Shown in pieces: positions 11,906 to 21,278 of a stretch of DNA of 64,000 nt. This DNA is from Myxococcales bacterium (GTDB lineage Bacteria; Myxococcota; Myxococcia; Myxococcales; Anaeromyxobacteraceae), in the NCBI GenBank assembly GCA_021806645.1, contig JAJZQX010000006.1:124001-188000 (forward strand), read 5' to 3'. Positions within the stretch are counted from its first letter, which is position 1; every line of letters starts with the position of its first letter. Under the pieces are notes generated by a model. It saw only the letters and a program-made list of their open reading frames with translations. It searched no databases and was not told the DNA's origin. The translations under genes and the position numbers were made by a program.

Positions 11906-14611
11906 ATGACCGACGCTTCCCGGCGCGCCGCGCCGCCCCCCACCGCCTCGCTCGACGACCTCATCCTCCTGGCCGAGAAGCCGACCCGCTACGTCGGCTG
12001 CGAGTTCGGGGCGGTCAAGAAGGACCTGGCCGCGGCGCGCGTCCGCATCGCGCTCGGCTTCCCGGACACCTACGAGGTCGGCATGTCGAACCTCGGGTTC
12101 CGGCTCCTCTACCACCTGCTCAACGATCAGCCCGGGATCGCCTGCGAGCGGGTCTTCCTGCCGTGGCCCGATCTCGAGGCCATGCTGCGCGAGCGCGGCC
12201 TGCCGCTCTTCACGCTCGAGTCGCGCGCCCCGGTCCGCGACTTCGACGTGCTCGGCCTCACCCTCCAGTTCGAGCTCTGCTACACCAGCGTGCTGGCGGT
12301 GCTCGACCTCTCGGGGATCCCGCTGCTGGCCGCCGAGCGGGGGGAGCAGGACCCCATCGTCCTGGGCGGCGGCCCCTGCGCCTACAACCCCGAGCCCGTC
12401 GCCGACTTCTTCGACGCCTTCGCCGTGGGCGAGGGCGAGGAGGTGGCGGTGGAGATCGCCGAGGCCGTCGCCGCCTCCGGCTTCCGCCGCGGCGGTGCCA
12501 CCCGGCGCGAGCTGCTGGAGCGGCTGGCCCGCATCCCCGGCGTCTACGTGCCGGCCTTCTTCGCCCCCCGCTACGACCCGGCCAGCCGGACCCTGGCCGC
12601 CATCGACGCGCTGCGCCCCGGCTACGAGCGGATCGAGCGGCGGGTCATGCCCGACCTCGACGCCCTCCCGACCAGCGCCTACACCAACCCCATGGTGCCG
12701 TTCATGGCGACGGTCCACGACCGGCTGCCGGTCGAGCTGCAGCGCGGCTGCACGCGCGGCTGCCGCTTCTGCCAGGTGGGGATGATCACCCGGCCCACGC
12801 GCCAGCGCAGCCCGGCCCGGGTGCTGGAGCTGGCCGAGACCGGCCTGCGCGCCTCCGGCTACGAGGAGGTCGGGCTGCTCTCGCTCTCCTCCGGCGACTA
12901 CGCCTGCCTCGATCCGCTGCTCGACGACTTCATCGGCCGCTACCAGGGCGAGAAGATCGCCATGTCGCTGCCGTCGCTCCGCACCGAGACCATGTCCGAC
13001 TCGCTGGCCGAGAAGATCGGCCGCGTCCGCAAGACCGGCTTCACGCTGGCACCGGAGGCGGCCACCGAGCGGATGCGGGCGGTCATCAACAAGGGGAACC
13101 ACGAGGAGGACCTGCTCCGGGCCGTCGAGTCGATCTTCAAGAACGGCTGGTCGCTGCTCAAGCTCTACTTCATGATTGGCCTGCCGGAGGAGCGCGACGA
13201 GGACGTGGTGGCGATCGCCACGCTGGCGCAGAAGTCGCTGGCCGCCGCGCGCCGCGCGCTGCCCAAGGGGCAGGGCTCGGCCGCCATCCACCTGGGCGCC
13301 TCCACCTTCGTGCCCAAGCCCTTCACGCCCTTCCAGTGGGAGCCGATGATCCGGCCGGAGGAGACGCGGCGGCGCCAGGCGCTCATCACCGCGGCGCTGG
13401 GCGGCCGCCACGGCGCCATCCAGTTCAAGCCGCACGACTCGCGCCAGTCCTCCATCGAGGGGGCGCTGGCGCTGGGCGACCGGCGGGTCGGCACCGCGGT
13501 GCTCCACGCCTTCCGGGCCGGGCAGCGGCTCGACGGCTGGTCCGAGTGGTTCGACGAGGGGCGCTGGCTGGCGGCTTTCGCCGAGTGCGAGCGGGTGCAC
13601 GGCGTCGGCCTCGACTTCTTCGCCCACCGCCGGCGCCCGTTCGACGAGGTGCTGCCGTGGGACCGGATCGACTGCGGCGTAACCAAGGCCTACCTGCGGG
13701 AGCAGATGGAGGCGGCGCTCCGCCAGGCCGAGGTGCCCGACTGCGTCCTGGCGCCGTGCACCGCCTGCGGCGCCTGCGACTTCAAGGTGGTGAAGAACCG
13801 GGTCCACGAGCTGGAGGACTACGTGAAGGCGCCGCCGGCGCCGCCGCGCCCGCCCGAGTCCCCGCTGCGGAGCCGCGTGCGCATCCGCTACGCCAAGCTC
13901 GGCCGCCTGGTGGCGCTCTCGCACCTCGAGACCATGCACTCGCTCCTGCGCGCCTTCCGCCGCGCCGGCCTGCGGATGGCCTACTCGCAGGGCTACCACC
14001 CGAAGCCGAAGATCTCCTTCGGTCCGGCCCTGTCGGTCGGGATCGAGAGCCGCGCGGAGCTGCTCGACCTGGAGCTGGTCGGGACGGCCGATCCGGGCGA
14101 TATCGCTTCGCGGCTCACCAGGGCCTTGCCGGAGGGGCTGGAGTTGACCTCGGTCGAGCCCATCGAGCTGGGGGCCCCTTCGATCGGCGAGGTCCTGCGC
14201 GCCGTGCACTATATCGCTGAATTCACGGACGATTCATGGTCGGAAACCGAGCTGGCGGAGCGGGTCGAGGAGTTCCTCGCCGCCGAGTCGTCGGTGATCC
14301 AGCGGGTCAAGCCCCCCAGGAACAAGGACCGCCGCCGCCACCAGCAGGTTGCGGGGAGCAAGCAAAGAGAGATAAACCTGAAAGAAATCGTGACCCACCT
14401 CGGCGTCGAAGGGCCGAATCGGGTCGCGTTCAGTCTGCGGGCGGATCCCTCCGGAAGCGCGCGTCCAGCCGAGGTGCTGGCGGCGGTCTTCGGGACAGCG
14501 GGAATCCCGCCCACGGGGGTACGACTTCTGAAGGAGGGCGTGAGCCTGGCGAAGACCGAGCGGACCGGGCCCACGGGCCAGCCGCGCGCTCCTCGCTACC
14601 TCGACGCCTGA
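11906..14611 (+). CDS. TIGR03960-type radical SAM protein fused to a TIGR03936/DUF2344 domain
   Basis: 901 residues from the ATG at 11906. The N-terminal part (about 20-210) is B12-binding-like (FPDTYEVGMSNLGFRLLYHLL). The radical SAM core follows, with the cluster motif CTRGCRFCQ and the Gly-rich strand LSSGDYACL. A small Cys-rich segment (CTACGACDF, about residue 615) sits at the junction to the C-terminal domain (about 650-901, SRVRIRYAKLGRLVALSHLETM), matching TIGR03936/DUF2344. In many bacteria these parts are encoded next to RNase E/G, as here (the rne-like gene follows). The function is not established; RNA modification or maturation is a guess from that linkage. The 188 bases between acyP and this gene show no clear signal. 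Confidence 0.88.
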   Translation: MTDASRRAAPPPTASLDDLILLAEKPTRYVGCEFGAVKKDLAAARVRIALGFPDTYEVGMSNLGFRLLYHLLNDQPGIACERVFLPWPDLEAMLRERGLPLFTLESRAPVRDFDVLGLTLQFELCYTSVLAVLDLSGIPLLAAERGEQDPIVLGGGPCAYNPEPVADFFDAFAVGEGEEVAVEIAEAVAASGFRRGGATRRELLERLARIPGVYVPAFFAPRYDPASRTLAAIDALRPGYERIERRVMPDLDALPTSAYTNPMVPFMATVHDRLPVELQRGCTRGCRFCQVGMITRPTRQRSPARVLELAETGLRASGYEEVGLLSLSSGDYACLDPLLDDFIGRYQGEKIAMSLPSLRTETMSDSLAEKIGRVRKTGFTLAPEAATERMRAVINKGNHEEDLLRAVESIFKNGWSLLKLYFMIGLPEERDEDVVAIATLAQKSLAAARRALPKGQGSAAIHLGASTFVPKPFTPFQWEPMIRPEETRRRQALITAALGGRHGAIQFKPHDSRQSSIEGALALGDRRVGTAVLHAFRAGQRLDGWSEWFDEGRWLAAFAECERVHGVGLDFFAHRRRPFDEVLPWDRIDCGVTKAYLREQMEAALRQAEVPDCVLAPCTACGACDFKVVKNRVHELEDYVKAPPAPPRPPESPLRSRVRIRYAKLGRLVALSHLETMHSLLRAFRRAGLRMAYSQGYHPKPKISFGPALSVGIESRAELLDLELVGTADPGDIASRLTRALPEGLELTSVEPIELGAPSIGEVLRAVHYIAEFTDDSWSETELAERVEEFLAAESSVIQRVKPPRNKDRRRHQQVAGSKQREINLKEIVTHLGVEGPNRVAFSLRADPSGSARPAEVLAAVFGTAGIPPTGVRLLKEGVSLAKTERTGPTGQPRAPRYLDA

Positions 14612-14727
14612 GGGATTCGAGTTTCTTCCAGCGATTCATGCCCCGGGACCATGGCCGCGGAACGCGCGGCCGCCCGGCGCGAAGGGTGGCGAATTCGTGA
14701 GCTTCCGCTCCGAACAAGATCCGAAGG

Positions 14728-14744
14728 CCCCGGCACCGCCGGGG
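14728..14744 (+). promoter_or_regulatory. Hairpin in the leader of the RNase E/G gene
   Basis: CCCCGGC-ACC-GCCGGGG forms a 7-bp perfect stem 78 bases before the start codon, in a 210-base gap. RNase E is known in enteric bacteria to control its own message through leader hairpins, so this is a candidate site; a simple chance GC hairpin is equally possible. Confidence 0.3.
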
Positions 14745-14821
14745 ACGCTTCGATCGTGGTTGGCCGATCCGGCCGACCTCGCTCTCCCCGCGCCACCGGC
14801 CCGGGCGGAGAGGGGTCCGTC

Positions 14822-17356
14822 ATGGCCGAGAACAAGAGCAGCCTGGTAATCAACGCCGCGGGCGCGGAGACGCGCGTCGCGCTGATCGAGAACGGGACGA
14901 TCCACGAGTACTACCTCGAGCGAAAGCGCGAGAAGGGGATCGTCGGGAACATCTACAAGGGGCGCGTGGTCCGGGTCCTCCCGGGCATGCAGGCCGCCTT
15001 CGTGGACATCGGCCTGGAGAAGGCGGCGTTCCTCTACGTCGGCGACGTCTACGGCGATCCCGACTTCTCCGAGGAGTTCGAGCTGACCGAGGGCGAGCAC
15101 GCCCCCGGCGTCTCGGAGGTCCCGACCGAGGAGGAGGCGGAGCAGCAGGAGCTGCGCGCCCAGGCCGAGGCCGTCGCGCCTCCGGCCGACGGACCGGCGC
15201 TGACGCCGACCGAGCCGCTGCTCGCGGTGGAGCCCGGAGCCGAGCCGCTGGCCGCCGAAGCCGCGCCGCCGGTCGAGCGGACGCTGGTCGCCGAGGGAAC
15301 GCCGGCGGGCGAGCTGGTCTCTCCGCCGGTTCCCGCCGCGCCCATCGGCGAAGCGGCGCCGGTCATCGAGCAGGTCATCGAGCAGGTCATCGAGCTGCCC
15401 CCGCCGCTGCCTCTGCTTCCGCTGGCCGCGACCCCAGCGACCCCGCCGCCCCTGCCGCCGCTCTCGGCGGACGAGCTGGCGCTGATCGGCGTGCCGATCC
15501 CGGGGCCCGAGGCCGCGCCGCCGGCCGAGACCGCCACCGCGCCCATCGAGGCCGCGGCCGCCGAGGCGACGCCGGACCAGCCGGTGGCCGTCTTCGCCGA
15601 GCCGCCGCCGGTGCCGGGCGACGCCCCTGCCGCCGGCCAGATCGCCGCGCCCGCCCGCGAGGCGGCGCGCGAGGCGCGTGAGGCGCGTGAGCCGAAGGCC
15701 GACCGCGAGGGGAAGGGCGACCGGAAGGGCCGGGACCGCGAGCGCGAGCGGAACGGCAAGGATCGCCCCCGCGGCGGCCATGGCCACGGCGGCCACCGCG
15801 AGGAGCGCAAGCCCAGGGAGTTCAAGAACATCCAGGACCTGCTCAAGGAAGGGCAGGAGGTGATCGTCCAGGTCGCCAAGGATCCCATCGGCACCAAGGG
15901 CGCCCGGATCACCAGCCACATCTCGCTGCCGGGCCGGCACCTGGTCTTCATGCCGACGGTGGACCACATCGGCATCTCCCGCCGCATCGAGCGCGACGGC
16001 GAGCGGCGCCGCCTGCGCGAGATCGTCGATCGGATGCGCCCGGAGGGGACCGGCTTCATCGTCCGCACGGTGGCCGACGGCGTCGAGGCCGAGAAGCTCG
16101 AGGCCGACATCCGCTTCCTCATCCAGGTCTGGAACGAGATCATCCGGACCAAGGACAAGGTGGGCGCGCCGGCGCTGCTGCACGGCGACCTCGACCTGAT
16201 CCTCCGCGCCACCCGCGACCTCTTCACCTCCGAGGTCGGCAAGATGGTGATCGACGACCGGGACGAGTACGAGCGGATCCTGCGCTTCGTGCACGAGCAG
16301 GCGCCGCACCTCGAGTCGTCGATCGAGCTCTACGCCGGCGAGGAGCCGGTGCTCGACGCCTTCGGGATCGAGCAGGAGCTGAAGCGGGCCGCCCAGCGCA
16401 AGGTCTGGCTGAAGAGCGGCGGCTACATCGTCATCGACCAGGCCGAGGCGCTCACCGCGGTGGACGTCAACTCGGGCCGCTACGTCGGCAAGAAGAGCCT
16501 CGAGGAGACCATCACCAAGATCAACGTCGAGGCGGCCAAGGAGATCGTCTACCAGCTCCGGCTCCGCAACATCGGCGGCATCATCATCATCGACTTCATC
16601 GACATGGACAAACCCCAGAACCGCGACAAGGTCTTCAAGGCCTTGCAGGAGGCGCTGGGGCGCGACAAGGCCAAGACCAACGTCCTCAAGATCTCGGAGC
16701 TGGGGCTGGTCGAGATGACCCGCAAGCGCGTCCGCGAGTCGACGACGCGGATGATGAACGAGCCGTGCGGCTACTGCGACGGCAAGGGGCACCTCAAGTC
16801 CAAGATCACCGTGGCCTACGAGGTCTTCCGCGAGATCCGGCGCGAGTCGCCGCACTTCCCGGACCCGGTGCTGGTGGTCAACTGCCACCCCGAGGTGGCC
16901 AACATCCTCCAGGGCGCGGAGCGCGACGAGCTGCGCTACCTGATGGACCGCTACAACAAGACCATCCAGGTGAAGTCGCAGGGGAGCTACCACCAGGAGC
17001 AGTTCGACATCTACGGCCGCCACGAACGGATGGACCAGGGGCGCGAGGGCGGCGCGGCCGGCACGGGCGCCGGCGGGGCTGGTGGCGGGGAGCGCCAGGA
17101 CCGCGGTGGCGAGCGCGGTGGCGAGCGGCATGACCGCGGCGACCGCGGTGGTGATCGTGGCGGTCGCGATCGCGGCGGCCGGGGTCGGGGGCGCGGTGGC
17201 CGTGGAGGCGGCGGCGCAAGCGCCGGAGGTGGCGGTGGCCCGGGTGGCGGCGGTGGTGGTCAGCGCGGCGAGAACCGCGGCGAGAGCCGTGGCGACCCGA
17301 AGCCGCCGGTAGCTCCGGCCATTCCCGCGGTTCCGGAGGGCGGCGAGAAGCCGTAG
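14822..17356 (+). CDS. rne: Ribonuclease E/G with split S1 domain and RG-rich tail
   Basis: Endoribonuclease for RNA processing and decay. Start MAENKSSLVINAAGAETRVAL (ATG 14822); 844 residues. The S1 domain begins at about 35 (GNIYKGRVVRVLPGMQAAFVDIG) and is interrupted near residue 80 by about 250 residues rich in Ala, Pro and Glu, ending with a basic patch (about 290-325). It resumes at GQEVIVQVAKDPIGTKGA. The 5'-sensor/DNase-like region keeps the catalytic aspartates D548 (AVDVNSGRYVG) and D591 (IIIIDFIDMD) and the zinc-link CGYC (649-652). The last 110 residues are Gly/Arg-rich (many RGG and GGDRGG units), suited to RNA binding. Insertions at this S1 position are known in some high-GC RNase E/G proteins. 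It follows the radical SAM gene in the same direction. Confidence 0.93.
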   Translation: MAENKSSLVINAAGAETRVALIENGTIHEYYLERKREKGIVGNIYKGRVVRVLPGMQAAFVDIGLEKAAFLYVGDVYGDPDFSEEFELTEGEHAPGVSEVPTEEEAEQQELRAQAEAVAPPADGPALTPTEPLLAVEPGAEPLAAEAAPPVERTLVAEGTPAGELVSPPVPAAPIGEAAPVIEQVIEQVIELPPPLPLLPLAATPATPPPLPPLSADELALIGVPIPGPEAAPPAETATAPIEAAAAEATPDQPVAVFAEPPPVPGDAPAAGQIAAPAREAAREAREAREPKADREGKGDRKGRDRERERNGKDRPRGGHGHGGHREERKPREFKNIQDLLKEGQEVIVQVAKDPIGTKGARITSHISLPGRHLVFMPTVDHIGISRRIERDGERRRLREIVDRMRPEGTGFIVRTVADGVEAEKLEADIRFLIQVWNEIIRTKDKVGAPALLHGDLDLILRATRDLFTSEVGKMVIDDRDEYERILRFVHEQAPHLESSIELYAGEEPVLDAFGIEQELKRAAQRKVWLKSGGYIVIDQAEALTAVDVNSGRYVGKKSLEETITKINVEAAKEIVYQLRLRNIGGIIIIDFIDMDKPQNRDKVFKALQEALGRDKAKTNVLKISELGLVEMTRKRVRESTTRMMNEPCGYCDGKGHLKSKITVAYEVFREIRRESPHFPDPVLVVNCHPEVANILQGAERDELRYLMDRYNKTIQVKSQGSYHQEQFDIYGRHERMDQGREGGAAGTGAGGAGGGERQDRGGERGGERHDRGDRGGDRGGRDRGGRGRGRGGRGGGGASAGGGGGPGGGGGGQRGENRGESRGDPKPPVAPAIPAVPEGGEKP

Positions 17357-17368
17357 CCGGAGCGGACC

Positions 17369-18655
17369 ATGGCCGGCGCCGGCGACGCCAAGGTGGAGCG
17401 GCTGCGTGTTCGGGCCCGCCGGCTCGGGCGAGCCACCATCGAGGCGGTGAGCCGAGCCTTCGCCGGCGAGAGCGTCCGCCTGCGGGCCATGGCGCTCACC
17501 TACCTCTCCATCTTCGCGGTGGTGCCGGCGCTGGTGGTGGTCTTCTGGGTGGTGCAGGCGGTCACCGGGATGGAGCGGGTCACCGCCCAGCTCAACGCCG
17601 TCATCCTCGACAACCTGGCCGTCGGCGCACGCACCTCGCTGGAGCCATACCTCGAGCGTTTCACCAGCAACGCCCACGCGGCCTCGGCCGGCCTGGTCGG
17701 CGGCGCGCTGCTGGTCTGGTCGGCGGTGTCGCTCTTCTCCAACGTCGAGCGGGCCATCAACGACCTGTGGGGCATCCGCCGACGCCGCTCGCTCGGCCGG
17801 CAGGCGGTCATCTACTGGGTGGGGCTCACGCTCGGGCCGCTGCTGCTGGCCGGGTCGATGGTGCTCGGTCTCGGCGCCCGCGCCTGGCTGGCCGGCACGG
17901 GCCTCGGCTGGCTCGCCGTGATCGGCAGCGTGCTGCTCACCTGCCTCTTCTTCGCGATCCTCTACTGGCTGGTGCCGGTCACCAGGGTCCGGCTCAGCGC
18001 CGCGCTGGGCGCGGGGCTGGTGGCCGGCCTGGCGTGGGAGGCGGCCAAGTGGGGGTACGCCGCGGCGGTCCGCAACTTCTTCCACTACAGCGCCATCTAC
18101 GGCTCGGTGGCGGTGCTCCCCACCTTCCTGCTCTGGCTCTTCGTCTCCTGGGTCATCGTGCTCTCCGGCGCCCGCATCGCCTACGTGGTGCAGTTCGCGC
18201 CGGCGCTCTGGCGCGGCGGTTCGCTGGCCGACCACCCGGCCACGCGCGAGACGCTGGCCGGCGAGGTGCTCCTCTCGGTGGCGCTGGCCCACCGGCGGCC
18301 AGGCGGCGAGGCGCCGGACGAGGGCACGCTGGCCCGTTCACTTCGCGTGATGCACGAGGAGGTGGCCGAGGTGGTCGAGGCGCTCCTGGTCGCCGGCCTG
18401 CTCAAGCCGCTCGAAGGTGGAGGCCTGGTCCCGGGGCGCCCCGAGGACCGGATCTCGCTCCTGGACGTCCGGCGCGCCATGACCGGGCCGGCCCCGGCGC
18501 GCGCCGGCGGGGCGCTCGAAGTGGTGGAGCGGACGCTGGCCGGCGTCGAGGACGACGGGGCGCGGCAGCTGCAGCGCACCACCTTGCGGCAGCTCTGCGA
18601 CGCCGCCGAGGAGCGCGGCGAGACGGCCGGAGCGGACGGTTCGCCGCCGGCCTGA
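17369..18655 (+). CDS. YihY/BrkB-family inner-membrane protein
   Basis: 428 residues with about six transmembrane helices in the first 290 residues. Family features are the early segment LRAMALTYLSIFAVVPALVVVF, the charged stretch NVERAINDLWGIRRRRSLGRQ, and the final pair of helices with YGSVAVLPTFLLWLFVSWVIVLSGARIAYV. The remaining about 140 residues are soluble and contain a winged-helix-like region (RSLRVMHEEVAEVVEALLVAGLLKPL), seen in longer family members. Historically annotated as ribonuclease BN, which is not supported for this family; the function is unknown. It starts 12 bases after the RNase E/G gene, so it is probably cotranscribed. Confidence 0.85.
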   Translation: MAGAGDAKVERLRVRARRLGRATIEAVSRAFAGESVRLRAMALTYLSIFAVVPALVVVFWVVQAVTGMERVTAQLNAVILDNLAVGARTSLEPYLERFTSNAHAASAGLVGGALLVWSAVSLFSNVERAINDLWGIRRRRSLGRQAVIYWVGLTLGPLLLAGSMVLGLGARAWLAGTGLGWLAVIGSVLLTCLFFAILYWLVPVTRVRLSAALGAGLVAGLAWEAAKWGYAAAVRNFFHYSAIYGSVAVLPTFLLWLFVSWVIVLSGARIAYVVQFAPALWRGGSLADHPATRETLAGEVLLSVALAHRRPGGEAPDEGTLARSLRVMHEEVAEVVEALLVAGLLKPLEGGGLVPGRPEDRISLLDVRRAMTGPAPARAGGALEVVERTLAGVEDDGARQLQRTTLRQLCDAAEERGETAGADGSPPA

Positions 18656-18731
18656 GCAGGCGAATTGGCCGTGTCAGTGTGAGCCTCCCCGAGGTGCCGG
18701 GCGACCCCGATGAGTTATGCCCGTGGAACCC

Positions 18732-18760
18732 TTGCTGATTTCAGATCCTTCGGCTAGGCT
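18732..18760 (+). promoter_or_regulatory. Candidate promoter of the IHF gene
   Basis: TTGCTG (18732-18737), 17-base spacer, TAGGCT (18755-18760), in the 156-base gap before the IHF start. Spacing is ideal but both boxes are only partial matches. Confidence 0.38.
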
Positions 18761-18811
18761 CCCTTCACCCTAAAGCGGTCTCCAGAGAGTGATCGCCAAC
18801 GCGGAGCGCCG

Positions 18812-19144
18812 ATGCTGAAGTCGGATCTCATCAACATCCTGGTCGTGAAGCGCGGTGTGACCCAGAAGCAGGCGGAGTCCACCATCGAGACCATCTTCGA
18901 CTCGATGAAGGACGCCCTCTGTCGCGGCGAGAACATCGAAATCCGCGGACTTGGCGCCTTCCACGTGAAGCACTACGAGGGCTACCAGGGGCGCAACCCG
19001 AAGACCGGCGAGGTCATTCCGGTCAAGCCGAAGCGCGGGATCCTCTTCCGGACCGGCAAGGAGCTGCGCGATCGGGTCAACCAGACCGAGGAGCCAGGCT
19101 CAGGCTCCGGACCCGGCCCCGGCTCGCCGGCGCCCAGCGCCTAG
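18812..19144 (+). CDS. ihfA: Integration host factor (HU/IHF family) subunit
   Basis: DNA-bending nucleoid protein acting as a dimer in recombination and transcription, including sigma54 promoters. The 110-residue protein begins MLKSDLINILVVKRGVTQKQAE. The family DNA-binding arm is GRNPKTGEVIPVKPKRGILFRTGKEL. After residue 92 there is an unusual flexible tail rich in Gly, Ser and Pro. The alpha-versus-beta assignment is uncertain. It has its own upstream gap with a candidate promoter and is followed by a hairpin terminator shared with the convergent secretion operon. Confidence 0.93.
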   Translation: MLKSDLINILVVKRGVTQKQAESTIETIFDSMKDALCRGENIEIRGLGAFHVKHYEGYQGRNPKTGEVIPVKPKRGILFRTGKELRDRVNQTEEPGSGSGPGPGSPAPSA

Positions 19145-19170
19145 TCGCTGCTCCGCGCTCCCGCTCCACG

Positions 19171-19193
19171 AAGCGCCCGAGAACCGGGCGCTT
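19171..19193. terminator. Hairpin between the convergent IHF and sctV genes
   Basis: A perfect 9-bp stem AAGCGCCCG / CGGGCGCTT (19171-19179 with 19185-19193) with a 5-base loop. It lies 27 bases after the IHF stop and 22 bases from the sctV stop. The plus-strand tail is TTCGTCGATT, so termination is more convincing for IHF; it may work in both directions. Confidence 0.6.
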
Positions 19194-19214
19194 TCGTCGA
19201 TTCGAGGGGCGCGG

Positions 19215-21278
19215 TCAGGCGGCCAGCTCGAGCCGCCCCACCGGCCGGATCGGCTGCTCGGGCGGTAGCTCGTCATAGGCCAGCACCTGCAGCCGCGGCC
19301 AGCGCGGCGCCACCAGCAGCCGGACCGCGCGCCGCACGTCGCCGCTCGCCAGCAGCACCGGGGTCCCGCCGGCGGCCTGCATGGCCCGCTCCAGCGCCTC
19401 GAGCAGCCGCGCCGCCTGTACCGGATCGAGCGCCGGCCACTCCCCGAGCAGCGACTCGCGGACGGTCTGCTCCGCGCCGGGGTCGAGCAGCACCGCGTGG
19501 AGCGCGTCGCCACCGCCGGCGCGATGGCCGATCTGGCGGCGAAGCGCCCGCCGCGCCGCGGCCGCCAGGAGCGCCGGGCCGCGGGCCCCTCCGCCGGCCT
19601 CCAGCAGCGCCTCGAGGATGGTTCGCAGCGGCCGGATCGAGACCCCCTCCTCGAGCAGCCGCCGCATGACCTCGGCCAGCAGGGCCGGCGCCACCTGGCG
19701 GGCCACCTCGCGCACCAGGGCCGGTGCCTGGGGCTCCAGGCGATCGAGCTGGGCCTGCGCCTCCTGCACGCCCAGCAGCAGGCCGGCGTTCCGCTCCAGC
19801 TCGGCGGCGCAGGCGGCGGCGACCCGCTCCAGGGGGCCGAGCACCGGCCCGAGCGCCGCGGCCCGCGTCGCGTCCCGCTCCGACACCACCGCCGCGCGCC
19901 GCCCGCTCGACGGCTCCAGCTCCGGCCGCAGCGCGATCCCGGCCAGGGCGAGGTCGTCGAGCGGGGCGAGCGAGAGCCGCTCGTCGAGCGAGACCCGGCC
20001 GCGCGCCGCCGGGACCTCGTCGACGAGCAGGGCCCAGTGACCGGGCCCGAGCGGCGCCTCGCGGACCAGGAGCGGCGGCGCGTCCACCCCCAGTTCGCGC
20101 CAGAGCCGCTCGCGCAGCGCCGGGACCAGCTCGCGAAGGAAGGCGTCGTCGCCGGCCCGGGCCAGCGCCAGCAGGTCGCCGGCCAGCTCCAGCACCACGG
20201 CGCCGGCTCCGTCGTCGCCACGCACGCCGTCGTCCGCGGCGGACGCGAGACCGTCCGCCGGGCGAAGGCACGCCGGCTCCGCCTCCCCGCGGCCGGCCCC
20301 CGCCACCCCGGCGCGCCGCAGCCCGCGCCACGCCAGCACCCCGGCGGCCGAGGCGACGAGGAAGAAGGGCGCCGCCGGCAGCCCCGGCGCCAGCGCGATG
20401 GCCCCGAGCAGCAGCGCCACCGCCGCCAGCGCCCTCGGCTCGCCGAAGAGCTGCCGCGCCACCTCGGTGCCGAGCCGCTCGCCGTCCTCGGCCGCGGCGA
20501 CGCGCGTCACCGCCACACCGGCCGCCACCGCCACCAGCAGCGCCGGAAGCTGCGAGGTGAGCCCATCGCCCACCGCCAGCAGCACCGCCCGCTCGGCGGC
20601 GGCGGCGAGCGGGCGGCCTCGCAGCGAGAGGGCGACGAGCCCGCCCACGGCGTTGACCAGCACGATGGCCACGCCGGCGATGGCGTCTCCCTTGACGAAC
20701 TTGAGCGCACCGTCCATGGCGCCGTAGAGCTGGCTCTCCCGCTCCAGCGCCCGGCGGCGCCGCGCCGCCCCGGCGGCGTCCACGAGGCCGGCCCGCAGGT
20801 CGGCGTCGATGGCCATCTGCTTGCCGGGGAGGGCGTCGAGCGTGAAGCGCGCCGCCACCTCGGCCACCCGCTCGGCCCCCTTGGCCACCACCAGCAGCTG
20901 GACCAGCGTGAGGATGGCGAAGACCACCGCCCCGGCCACCGGGCTCCCCTGGACCACCACCCGGCCGAAGGCCTCGATGACGCGCCCCGCTTCACCACGG
21001 GTCAGGACGAGGCGGGTCGAGGAGACCGAGAGCGCCAGCCGGAAGAGCGTGGTGAGGAGCAGCAGCGACGGGAAGGTGGCGAAGGCCAGCGCGTCGCGGG
21101 CCAGCAGCGTCACCACCAGCACGGTGGCGGCCAGCGCCAGCGAGAGGGCCAGGCCGGCGTCGAGCAGCGCGGGCGGCACCGGCGCCACCAGCAGCACCAC
21201 CAGCGCCAGGACCGCCAGCGCGAAGCCGGCGTCGCCGGCGCCGCGGAGGCTGGAGAGGAGGGCGTGAAGCCTTGTCAT
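19215..21278 (-). CDS. sctV: Type III secretion export gate protein SctV (FlhA homologue)
   Basis: Major inner-membrane export gate. 687 residues from the ATG at 21278, which overlaps the sctU stop by ATGA. The N-terminal half has about eight transmembrane helices and the FHIPEP-family signature RFTLDALPGKQMAIDADL with the following basic loop. The C-terminal half is the cytoplasmic ring domain (about 330-687) with the segment VLLASGDVRRAVRLLVAPRWPRLQVLAYDEL near the end, as in SctV/FlhA. Length is typical. It is the last gene of the operon. Composition is extremely GC-rich, like the other genes of this unit. Confidence 0.94.
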   Translation of the reverse strand: MTRLHALLSSLRGAGDAGFALAVLALVVLLVAPVPPALLDAGLALSLALAATVLVVTLLARDALAFATFPSLLLLTTLFRLALSVSSTRLVLTRGEAGRVIEAFGRVVVQGSPVAGAVVFAILTLVQLLVVAKGAERVAEVAARFTLDALPGKQMAIDADLRAGLVDAAGAARRRRALERESQLYGAMDGALKFVKGDAIAGVAIVLVNAVGGLVALSLRGRPLAAAAERAVLLAVGDGLTSQLPALLVAVAAGVAVTRVAAAEDGERLGTEVARQLFGEPRALAAVALLLGAIALAPGLPAAPFFLVASAAGVLAWRGLRRAGVAGAGRGEAEPACLRPADGLASAADDGVRGDDGAGAVVLELAGDLLALARAGDDAFLRELVPALRERLWRELGVDAPPLLVREAPLGPGHWALLVDEVPAARGRVSLDERLSLAPLDDLALAGIALRPELEPSSGRRAAVVSERDATRAAALGPVLGPLERVAAACAAELERNAGLLLGVQEAQAQLDRLEPQAPALVREVARQVAPALLAEVMRRLLEEGVSIRPLRTILEALLEAGGGARGPALLAAAARRALRRQIGHRAGGGDALHAVLLDPGAEQTVRESLLGEWPALDPVQAARLLEALERAMQAAGGTPVLLASGDVRRAVRLLVAPRWPRLQVLAYDELPPEQPIRPVGRLELAA

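Noticed and set aside
17082-17312. Short Val/Ala-rich frame inside the RNase E/G tail
   Set aside because: It is a frame-shifted reading of the RG-repeat coding region; repeats in GC-rich DNA create such frames.
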